27,069 nucleotides of DNA, taken from NCBI GenBank assembly GCA_003427395.1, contig BFEA01000080.1:603837-630905 (forward strand), given 5' to 3'. This document shows, one piece after another, positions 20,747 through 27,069 of this stretch (its first letter is position 1; the number at the start of each line of letters is the position of its first letter). The position numbers were made by a program, and so were the translations under genes. The notes under the pieces are model-generated. The model was not told the origin of the DNA. It made no database searches and worked only from the letters and a program-made list of their open reading frames with translations. The stretch comes from Chara braunii. Its lineage: Eukaryota; Streptophyta; Charophyceae; Charales; Characeae.

Positions 20747-21771
20747 TGCATCTTTTTTGTCACCCCACTCCTTACATCCTCCTCAAGAGGCTTGCAATAA
20801 GTGGTAGTATGACCCTCTTCACCACAGTAATAGCAGGTAAAACTCCTCTTAGGACGCTCATCATACTTTCTTCTTTCTCTGTTTTCTCCATCACCACTCT
20901 TCTCATTCTTTTTGGATCTGGATGAATCCCCCTTCTTACCTTAACTTTCGTTGTCATCATTATCGTCGTCATCTTCCTCACTTTCAACCTTTTTTTTTCC
21001 CCTTTCATCCACAACATGCGTTGCAGGTCTCGCAGGCATAAAGTTAATCATTACCTTTTGAAGAATATTCTCAGCACTCAGATTGTTTCCTCTATTCATT
21101 CCATTCTCAGTCTCACAATCCTTGGTCAAAGTACTGATCTGATCTAGTGATCATTTCTTATGGGAGACAGTAGGTAGAGTTCTTATGATTGCAATCATTT
21201 CATCACATCTGAGAGGATAGTGTTGAGCTTGATTAAGAACTGTTTGTCTTTCAGTGTCAGTAAAATTTGTCAAAAATATATGGCATCTCTGAGTTTCATT
21301 CAAATATGTAATTTTTTTTGCTGTTCGGATAAAGGTCTGAAGAAAAACGTTGAAAGTGTCATATTTGACTCTTCTGATGTTGAGTAAGTCCTTAGTCGTG
21401 ATTGAAACTGAATCTTTCTCAAATTCATTTTTCAGTCTCTCCTTAACCTCTTCCCAGGTAGTGGCACCTTCTGTTAGTTCCTAAACTGTCAGTCTTGAAT
21501 CAGTGTCACAATAAGATAGAAGGTGCTTAAGTCGTTGTTTATCTGTTCAGCCATAACTGAGTCCAAATAATTCATACTCGTCCAGGAAGTCATTAACTTG
21601 TGGCCCTCTGAAACATGATATTCTCTCATCTGGTATTTTTGTTCTTGCAATGTCTGACCCTCCTTTTATAGTATCAACTCTTTCAACCAACTCCCGTATA
21701 ACTCCAACCAAAGCCTCTTCATTGGTCCCTGCTGATGTATTCGGTCTTCCTCGTCCTGCCATCTTGACCAT
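20743..21771 (-). pseudogene. gag: gag: capsid/nucleocapsid polyprotein with CCHC knuckle
   Basis: One frame of 343 codons starts with MVKMAGRGRPNTSAG and ends TGA 20743-20745. Blocks: a helical N-terminus (GVIRELVERVDTI); a retrotransposon-gag core with CFRGPQVNDFLDEYELFG, RLKHLLSYCD, TWEEVKERLKNEF and TLNIRRVKYDTF-like segments; an acidic linker (EEDDDDNDDNE); a basic stretch; and a CX2CX4HX4C zinc knuckle (CYYCGEEGHTTTYC) at 20794-20835. It would package the element's RNA into virus-like particles. Four stops interrupt it, at 21547-21549, 21481-21483, 21151-21153 and 20941-20943. Each can arise from CGA, CAG, CAA or TGG by one transition. Its stop overlaps the next ATG as ATGA. Confidence 0.85.
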
Positions 21772-21827
21772 ATGTTTTTCTCGGATATTCTCTCTCTCTT
21801 TATATCACCCCTGTCCTCTTCCGCCCT

Positions 21828-22094
21828 TCAATCTCTTACTCTTCTAGCAAGTGATACAGGCTTGTTTCTTTCTTCTCTTGTCTGCTCTACCCCTTGAGAG
21901 TTCTGTACATATAGAGTATAAGCAATAATGGATTGAATAGTGATCAAAGGTAGTGCAATCCTTCTCAATTTTCCAATGTAATCTTCAAGCAATTCTCTTT
22001 CATCATCTCTACTCAATCTTCTATCATACCCTTTTATAGTACCCCGAATCATAAAATATCTAGTCAGGTCTATAATCTCATAATCAAATTGCAT
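21828..22094 (-). CDS. ORF F: 88-aa protein, second SLARR relative
   Basis: Uninterrupted ORF from ATG (MQFDYEIIDLTRYF) to a stop at 21828-21830, located between ORF E and gag; the gag ATG lies 56 nt further on. It shares with ORF E the RGTIKG strand, RRLSRDDERELLEDY helix, ALPLIT.Q, and C-terminal VSLARRV. The similarity is clear in pattern but weak in identity, so the duplication is old or under changing constraint. Function unknown. Confidence 0.6.
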   Translation of the reverse strand: MQFDYEIIDLTRYFMIRGTIKGYDRRLSRDDERELLEDYIGKLRRIALPLITIQSIIAYTLYVQNSQGVEQTREERNKPVSLARRVRD

Positions 22095-22097
22095 CGT

Positions 22098-22388
22098 TTA
22101 CGGCTCACTATTGATCCTTCTTGCAAGAGAAACCCGTTTCTGAGAAGTGTGATATGATACTTTCTCAGTGGTTCCCACTTTCACCACCTTTAACAGATAG
22201 TTTATCTCAGTCTGGTCAGTGACAATTCTCAAGGCAGAATCTCTCATGCGATCATAGAAAGGCTGCAAAAACTCAAGCTCATCTAGGGTAGAAAGATTTC
22301 GGTCAGAGATCCGAAGAGTCCCTTCTACCTTGACTATCCTACCTTCCAACACAACTCCCAGTATCAGCTGTTTAGTCAAGCTAGGCAT
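22098..22388 (-). CDS. ORF E: 96-aa protein, first of two SLARR relatives
   Basis: Uninterrupted ORF from ATG (MPSLTKQLILG) to a stop at 22098-22100. It begins 2 nt after ORF D's stop and ends 3 nt before ORF F's ATG. Pattern shared with ORF F: a GT(L/I) strand, R.LS..DE.E.L helix, AL.I(V/T) with Q..I.Y.L, and a C-terminal VSLARR. Predicted soluble, mixed alpha/beta. The two look like an old tandem duplication. No known family recognised. It is one of the few ORFs of the element without a stop. Confidence 0.6.
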   Translation of the reverse strand: MPSLTKQLILGVVLEGRIVKVEGTLRISDRNLSTLDELEFLQPFYDRMRDSALRIVTDQTEINYLLKVVKVGTTEKVSYHTSQKRVSLARRINSEP

Positions 22389-22390
22389 TG

Positions 22391-22939
22391 TTAAACATCA
22401 TAAACAATATCTGAAAGGTAGATCTCTGGTTGGACATAATCAGGGATCTCGAATCTGTGTTCAAAGGCATTCAAAAGTAGAGATTTTATCATCACAGTGG
22501 AGTCTCTTTCTCTTGCTCTACCAATCTCAGCAAAAGCTTCCAACAGAGGCATCCAATCTCTCCTGCCTTCAAATCCCTTAGCAATTGAGAACTCAGGAAG
22601 CCTCTCAAATTGTCTTACTTCTTTCCCACAGGTTACTTTTCTCTTTAACTTTTTAAGTCACTCCTTGGTTCTAATGAGACTAATACAAGCACATGTCTGA
22701 CACTTCAGGTAATCGTCTTCCCTTTCTAGGCCTTCCGGTACATAAATCCTTACGTCCACGCTGCCTGTACTCAGGAATTTGACCACTGGAATGTGAAATA
22801 TTATGGGCTCTCTCTCACAAGTCTCATATCTCAGGATCACAAAAGGATCATCACACCCTATCACCTCATAGAGTTTACCCTTTACAGTAGTTATCCTGGC
22901 TACTGAGAGTATTATTCTTAGGCTTTCTTCACTTTCCAT
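22391..22939 (-). pseudogene. ORF D: longer, diverged member of the same family
   Basis: ATG at 22937-22939 (MESEESLRIIL) to TAA 22391-22393, 183 codons with one stop, TGA at 22655-22657. The N-terminal part has DPFVILRYE (compare PYEITRYE in ORF C) and SVDVRIYVPEGL (compare IEIYVPKQR). The second half has FERLPEFSIAKGF, then RRDWMPLLEAFAEI, which lines up with the DW...FAVIEFAQKV block of ORF B. The ATG lies upstream of ORF C's stop, a 22-nt overlap, and the stop is 2 nt from the ORF E start. The extra C-terminus (NAFEHRFEIPDYVQPEIYL) is not found in A-C. Function unknown. Confidence 0.6.
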
Positions 22940-23796
22940 GCAAACTTTATCATGGCATACCAGTTGTATCTTGAGAATGTGAGTCCCTCAACGGGTGGAG
23001 ATGGTATCCCAATAAAAGGTCTGACATAGGTGCTAAAGGAGAAGTTTCTTCCCTATCGCTTTAATCTTTTCTTCTCATCATGCACAAGATTCGACGCTCG
23101 TTGCCAACATGCACCTTTTCGGCTTTCATCAAATCTCTGCTTTGGCACATAAATCTCAATATCATATTCATCAAGATCAATAAAATAACATGTAAGAACA
23201 TATAGACTGTCCTATTCTTGTCCTGATCTCTTTATGGCTTCATATCTCGTGATTTCATAAGGGATTACAGCTCTACCCGCTATAGAATTAACACAAGAGG
23301 TTAACGGGGCATCTGGTTTTCAGGCCTGAAATTTCTGAAATTAGGATTTTTGACTTAAATTTCATATTTTTTTGGAATTTCAAGTTTTTGCTATATATGC
23401 ATTTTGATAGGGTTGCCGTATATGAAATTTGGGGTTATTTGGAGTTTTAGAATTTGCGCTATTAAGATTTCTGAAATTTCTGAAATTTCTGAAATTGGTC
23501 AAGTTTTTTTTGGGTCAAATTTCATGGAAATGCACCTTTGGCTTGCTGTTTTATATGTTTTTAATTGCTTTTTTTATGGGGGTTTTCTGTGATGGGGTCA
23601 TAAGAAGTGCACTCTATAGATTGGTGTGAAGTGTTGTTAAAATGACTGTCTGGTTTTCTTATAAATGGGCCTGAAAAATTGGTGTTCGGTTAACCTGCTC
23701 TCAGAATTAAGTGAATTCAACAACTTGTTTGATTCAGCTTTACTCAGCCCTTCATGGCCTCTTATCAAAGCTTAGATTTCTCTCTCAAGGGTACAT
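22918..23796 (-). pseudogene. ORF C: third family member, split by a TTAA insertion
   Basis: The 5' part (about 23796-23694) reads HEGLSKAESNKLLNSLN. The 3' part (23300-22918) reads IPYEITRYEAI, LYVLTCYFIDLDEYDIEIYVP, ACWQRASNL, FIGIPSPPVEGLTFSRYNW and YAMIKFAWKVKK. Between them lies a 389-bp insertion. Subtracting it leaves about 490 nt, the same as ORFs A (493) and B (489), and puts both halves in one frame. Three stops remain: one near the start, one before LYVLT and one after KKRLKR. The TAA end (22918-22920) lies inside the start of ORF D. The exact start codon is unclear. Confidence 0.6.
23301..23693 (+). mobile_element. TTAA-flanked non-autonomous insertion (MITE-like) in ORF C
   Basis: TTAA occurs at 23301-23304 and 23690-23693. 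The inner ends form an imperfect inverted repeat: left CGGGGCATCTGGTTTTCAGG, right reverse complement CCGAACACCAATTTTTCAGG, ending in the identical TTTTCAGGCC. Sequence between is AT-rich, unlike its surroundings, and has a TTTCTGAAA tandem tract near 23467-23499. Removing the unit with one TTAA rejoins ORF C in frame and at family length. TTAA duplication is the mark of piggyBac-type transposition. No transposase is present. Strand is arbitrary. Confidence 0.7.
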
Positions 23797-23805
23797 AGCG
23801 TCGAC

Positions 23806-24294
23806 TCATCTGACTCTTTGGCCTCTTTTCACTTTCTGGGCAAACTCAATCACTGCAAACCAATCATCTTTTGATAATTTTTTATCAGGCAAGGGAGGAG
23901 TTGAAAATCCCTCAAAGACAGTAAATCGAGTTGATCCTGTGAAATTTTTATTTTCCTTCTCAAATCTCTCTTTCTTTTTCAATACCACTTCCTCAGCAAA
24001 TCTCCAGCATCTCTCATATACTGCTTCAGCACTTCTCTCATTTGGGACATAAATTTTTACATGATACACGTCAAGTTCCGTGAAATAGAATGTAAGTATA
24101 TATAATCGTTCCTGCTTTCATCCACTCTCGACCATCTCATATTTGACAACTTCGTATGGGAACACCTCTCTCTAATTTAAAGTGTTCAGTGACTTTAGGA
24201 GACACCCTACTTCCTCTTGACTTAGGCTTGAACCTCTGCCAAATTTCTGTCTTCTCTGTCTGATTTCTTCTGCTGAAATTTCTTTAGTTCTCAT
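23806..24294 (-). pseudogene. ORF B: second internal member of the FPYE/PPxPD family
   Basis: ATG at 24292-24294 (MRTKEISAEE...) to TGA 23806-23808, 163 codons in one frame. Two stops interrupt it: TAG at 24172-24174 and TGA at 24118-24120. Blocks in order: SLSQEEVGCLLKSLNTLN, FPYEVVKYEMV, ERLYILTFYFTELDVY, VKIYVP, ERCWRFAEEVV, FSTPPLPDKKLSKDDW, FAVIEFAQKVKR. It is the best-preserved internal relative of the LTR ORF; SLN.L..., FPY(E/K), IY(V/L) and PP(L/V)P...W line up without large gaps. It overlaps ORF A and lies 9 nt before the likely start of ORF C. The protein is predicted soluble, mixed alpha/beta and charged. Function unknown. Confidence 0.65.
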
Positions 24295-24776
24295 GACGAT
24301 CGTCTTTTTTCCCCCTTGTCAATACCATGTTGATTATCGGCAGCCAGTTAGTCCCATCACAATAGCTGTCAGGTATAGGAGGAGTCGGAACAGTCTCATA
24401 TGTCACTGGCATTAAACCCCATTCCACTTTTTTCTTTTGCTTAATTAACTCTGTCTTCCCATCATAAAGAGACTGGATTGCAATTTTCCATAACCAGTTG
24501 AAGGTCTCACCGTCGTCACGGTCTCCCTTCTTGACAAAGGGACGGATATCATAAATATCTCCCTCCCAAGAAGCGAGCCAGCACTACGCTGATAGCCGAA
24601 TTGTCTGAACGGTAGACCCAACAATGCTCATACTGATAGGGGAATATTCCTTTGGTAGTTACTTTCGAAAGTTTTCTCAATGCACCAGAAGTTAACATTC
24701 TTGATGAATTCCTCAAGCTCTTGATTCTTCTTTCCCCTTCTCAGTGTTCAAAGGACATCATAGGTTCTTGAGGCAT
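24284..24776 (-). pseudogene. ORF A: first internal member of the FPYE/PPxPD family
   Basis: It begins near ATG 24774-24776 (MPQEPMMSFEH) and ends at TAA 24284-24286, 493 nt in all. Frameshifts are needed near the N-terminus and after the first third. The readable blocks are ELEEFIKNVNFWCIEKTF, then FPYQYEHCWVY, then GDIYDIRPFVKK, then a helix with FNWLWKIAIQSLY, then PVTYETVPTPPIPD followed by GTNWLPIINM. These blocks match ORFs B and C and the LTR ORF in order and spacing. Its stop overlaps the start of ORF B by 11 nt. Function unknown. The start is inferred from the matching length of B. Confidence 0.6.
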
Positions 24777-25023
24777 ACCTTAATCCAAGTCTGATTCTCT
24801 TCAATCAACAGTATCAATCTCCTTTTCCAGTCCAGTGTGGTACCTCACATAAGGAAGGAATAAGACACAGTTAGCGGTTGTGATTCTCAAGAGAATCTTG
24901 ACTCAATAAGGATACTAGAATTAACATGAAGCTCACAATAATGTCAACAGTTTTCACGTCTTAATCAAAGCTCAAAGATTGATAATGACCCAGGCTCGTT
25001 CCGGACACGAAAATATTTTCATG

Positions 25024-25041
25024 TCCCCGGCAATGGCGCCA
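25024..25041 (-). other. Primer-binding site, tRNA-Asp type
   Basis: The minus strand reads TGGCGCCATTGCCGGGGA, 7 nt inside the 5' LTR. This complements the 3' end of plant tRNA-Asp at 17 of 18 positions as I remember it. The one mismatch is a G to A change that fits CpG decay. The PBS fixes the element's polarity and points to a plant-like tRNA pool. Reverse transcription would start here. Confidence 0.85.
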
Positions 25042-25233
25042 TTTTTGTTGCACTTTTTCCAGTCGGACCGTTTCAGGCGACCGGAAAGCCAACAGGCTGT
25101 CACGCAGGATTTTGAATGTGATTGCAATAAATAAAATAAATGAAATAACGCAAATCCCTTCTTGTTGTGTGCGTCCGGCTTCGAGCGAGACCCTTCAATT
25201 GCGATCTTCGTCGGTCCCTGGTCTTAAGAATCT

Positions 25234-25239
25234 TTTATT
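25234..25239 (-). promoter_or_regulatory. Candidate poly(A) signal in the 5' LTR
   Basis: AATAAA on the minus strand, about 185 nt before the LTR's downstream end and conserved in the other LTR. The position is reasonable for an R/U5 poly(A) signal. No convincing TATA box was found upstream of it within the LTR. Confidence 0.4.
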
Positions 25240-25539
25240 TTGATTCGGAACATCAGACAATCATGCAAATAACAATCATAAAATTATGGGGTGCTATGCA
25301 TGCATCAATTATGTCAATCTGATTTTGAGAATTGTGACTGAATCATCCAGAAAAAACAATCATCGAGCAAGAACAATATAAGAAGCAAGACCGACTGACT
25401 GACTTGAGCAAGGACAGAGTCAATTGAATGAGGGAAGAATGAGAACTCATAATAGTCTCAGGGAGTACATATGGAAGAGAGCATGGCCAACACTAATCAA
25501 AAGTCCTCATTCAACCCTCTGAACTTCACTCTCCATTTG

Positions 25540-26193
25540 TCACTCTGTTGTCTGTCGTTTGGGTCTCTTGTCATGCCTTCGTACTCTCTGAGCCTGTGGC
25601 TTCTGAATGTAGAGCCACCTGAACCCTGCTAGTTCCAAACTCTTCCAGCCAAGTCCCATGATACGGAAGTCAACCATGGCACAAAACTCCTCCCATAGAG
25701 TGGGGAGATATGGCTGAGAGAAAATGCCCCTCCGGAGATGTGGAAACTCAGAGGGCTCAGTCACCGCCTCATAGTCAATCACTACAGGCAATATGTACCT
25801 CTTTGCCAAGTCCGCCAGTCCACCCTAATAAGAGTCGTCTGTAAGATAATAAGGGACCGGAGGTTTGGAATAGTCAGTGAAAAGCTTAGGTCCAAAACTA
25901 TAGACTAGCTTTGTATTCCCCTGGAGCCTCTCAACTTTCCACTGCACATACCTGGCTGCTGCAGCCCACACTGCATCAAAATGCGGATGAACCTCATTCC
26001 TTTTCTTTAGGTAGATCCGCAGATCTTTGACCGTGCCTTCTGCAAACTCTATGAGGGCAATGAAGATTAACAGATCTTCACGCTTGAAACCATCGATTCT
26101 GACGTATTTGTAGGGAAAACACTCTTTCAGGGCCAACCGATTGAGGCTGTCGAGGACCCGCTGGTCAACCGTGAAAGGGTTGATCTCTCTCAT
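25540..26193 (-). pseudogene. ORF inside the 5' LTR, 217 codons, one in-frame stop
   Basis: The frame starts at ATG (MREINPF...) and runs 654 nt to TGA at 25540-25542. It is interrupted once, by TAG at 25825-25827, where the other LTR has TGG. The region is the same length, with no indels, in both LTRs. The product would begin with a helix containing SLNRL, then an FPYK box, a strand ending in LRIYLK, an aromatic helix with HFDAVWAAAARYVQW, and a PPVPYYL...SYWGGLADL segment. A basic tail ends the protein. The first ~145 residues resemble ORFs A, B and C of the internal region; the last ~70 are specific to this copy. A protein ORF in an LTR is unusual. I do not recognise the family, and I see no signal peptide or membrane segment. 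Confidence 0.75.
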
Positions 26194-26660
26194 ATGTTCA
26201 GGCAGAGCTACCTCTGGATGGAAAGAAAAAGGGTCCGCTTGACCAAAGAGGCGTCTGTTGCTTTAATGCCCTTTGAATGTCGTTCTAGATGTTGTTTTCA
26301 GGGTGTAGTTTTGATCGTTGATCCGAGCACTATTATGACTGTTGTACTGATTGTTGATTTGATTGTTGATCTGATTGTTGATCTGACTGCTGGTCCAGTT
26401 GCTGTCAAGATTGCTCCTCTGAGTAACAGTTTATGATTACTGAGAAATGTCAACCGAGCATTCATTTGACCGTTGTTCCTGGTTGTTGTTCTTTGATTGC
26501 AGATTTATGAATGCTACCTTTTGAATACTGATTCTCGTCCCAGATGCTGTTTCACGAATGCCTTTTCTAAACAATGACCAACCTCCGATCCAAAGAACTG
26601 ACTGTTCACCAATCAGGAGTCTGATTGAATGTTGATTAAAAAAAAAAACTAAACGTAGCA

Positions 26661-27069
26661 AGACTTTTGTTGATATTTTTCCTGGAAAGAACACGACCTG
26701 GCCTACCCGATATCAAATTTTCAGATCTTTTTTCCAATTATTCTGCGTACAAAAAATCGCCAAAGTTGCCACTCGAAAATTGCAAGATTGGACCCGCCTG
26801 TGTCTTCCAGTCCCCAAAACCTCAAAATGCCCACCCTCCCGATGACCACCGACTTTGAAATTTGATTGACCTTGAAATGTCTCAGGGGGAAAAATGCAAC
26901 CCTGACGGGCTACGAATTGACTTACCGTGAGGGCACGGGTGCGCAGCCCGTAGTTAGTTTGTTTATGTGGTTCGGGAAGGGTAAGGTAGTGATTATGTTA
27001 TATGTATGTTTTGTCATATTCGCTATATATAACTCGAAGATAGTGCGTGTGCGGTCCCGGTTGGTGCTT
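26661..27069. other. Right flank, no gene seen
   Basis: Beyond the 5' LTR there is ~220 bp of unassigned sequence, a short inverted copy of the left-flank repeat (26880-26915), the inverted-repeat arm, and ~110 bp of AT-rich DNA. No coding region or RNA gene is supported. Confidence 0.5.
26916..26955 (-). repeat. Right arm of the inverted repeat bracketing the retrotransposon
   Basis: Plus strand reads ATTGACTTACCGTGAGGGCA onward to CCGTAGTT, the reverse complement of 4985-5025. Weaker resemblance continues outward. It lies ~255 bp outside the 5' LTR. It is directly preceded by a reverse-complement copy of the CAGCCCGTC...CCCTGAGACATT block of the left-flank repeat (26880-26915). Confidence 0.75.

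Larger units (their letters stand above)
5189..26660 (-). mobile_element. Giant Ty3/gypsy-type LTR retrotransposon, minus orientation
   Basis: Two ~1.6-kb direct repeats bracket gag, protease, RT, RNase H and integrase in that order on the minus strand. RNase H before integrase is the Ty3/gypsy order. The PBS lies inside the right repeat, which makes it the 5' LTR. At ~21.5 kb it is far longer than a typical gypsy element; the extra length is ~3.3 kb of small ORFs before gag and ~9 kb after integrase. No target-site duplication is visible, and no clear polypurine tract abuts the 3' LTR, so the outer edges are uncertain by about 8 bases. Every main ORF carries stops or frameshifts, so this copy looks non-autonomous. 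The closest size precedents I know are plant Tat/Ogre and Athila elements, but the RT motifs do not look like theirs. Confidence 0.95.
25049..26660 (-). repeat. 5' LTR of the retrotransposon (right copy)
   Basis: It matches 5189-6812 along its length. On the minus strand it starts TGCTACG and ends GTGCA, so it has the usual TG...CA ends, and the PBS follows after a 7-nt spacer. Similarity to the left copy runs 7 bases past the CA, into AGACTTT on the plus strand, so the outer edge is soft. It contains a complete-length ORF in sense orientation and an AATAAA signal. A tract of CTGATTGTTGAT-like units near 26330-26400 is shorter than in the other LTR. Confidence 0.93.

Noticed and set aside
1-27069. 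CRISPR arrays, bacterial operons or tRNA genes
   Set aside because: No regularly spaced direct repeats with unique spacers and no tRNA cloverleaf were seen. Microsatellites, U6 and LTR structure show a eukaryotic source.

Overview
This is eukaryotic DNA. Nearly 80% of the window is one very large, decayed Ty3/gypsy-type LTR retrotransposon lying on the minus strand (about 5189-26660, ~21.5 kb). The two LTRs (~1.6 kb each) differ by about 5% in the stretch I compared, almost all transitions. The primer-binding site next to the right LTR matches 17 of 18 bases of the plant-type tRNA-Asp 3' end as I remember it, so a streptophyte host (land plant or charophyte alga) is the best guess. The reverse transcriptase active-site block (YIDDNPVKGP) instead recalls Ty3/gypsy elements of basidiomycetes. 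The host is therefore not settled.

Reading in the element's own direction (right to left), the order is: 5' LTR with its own 217-codon ORF (25540-26193); PBS (25024-25041); a packed array of six small ORFs, A-F (24776-21828); gag with a CCHC knuckle (21771-20743); pol with protease, RT, RNase H and integrase (20746-15922); a ~9 kb 3' region (15921-6813); and the 3' LTR, which carries a second copy of the LTR ORF. The 3' region has a sense accessory ORF behind a TATA box (11119-10697), a compact plus-strand gene with TATA box, possible intron and poly(A) signal (12833-13841), a minisatellite and several repeat fields.

The most unusual part is the ORF system upstream of gag. ORFs A, B, C and D are diverged relatives of one another and of the ORF inside the LTR. 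They share an FPYE-like box, an IYVP strand and a PPxPD...W motif. ORFs E and F are relatives of each other. Neighbouring ORFs overlap or abut by a few bases, as gag and pol also do (ATGA). I do not recognise either protein family.

Two later insertions can be dated relative to the element. A 389-bp unit flanked by TTAA splits ORF C. A 98-nt U6 snRNA copy with a 15-bp target-site duplication splits the integrase C-terminus. In both cases subtracting the insert restores the reading frame. Most premature stops could each come from one C:G to T:A transition, which suggests decay by deamination.

The flanks (1-5188 and 26661-27069) hold no convincing gene. They contain GA/TG microsatellites, duplicated and tandem repeats, a 270-bp fold-back element and a ~40-bp inverted repeat that brackets the retrotransposon.
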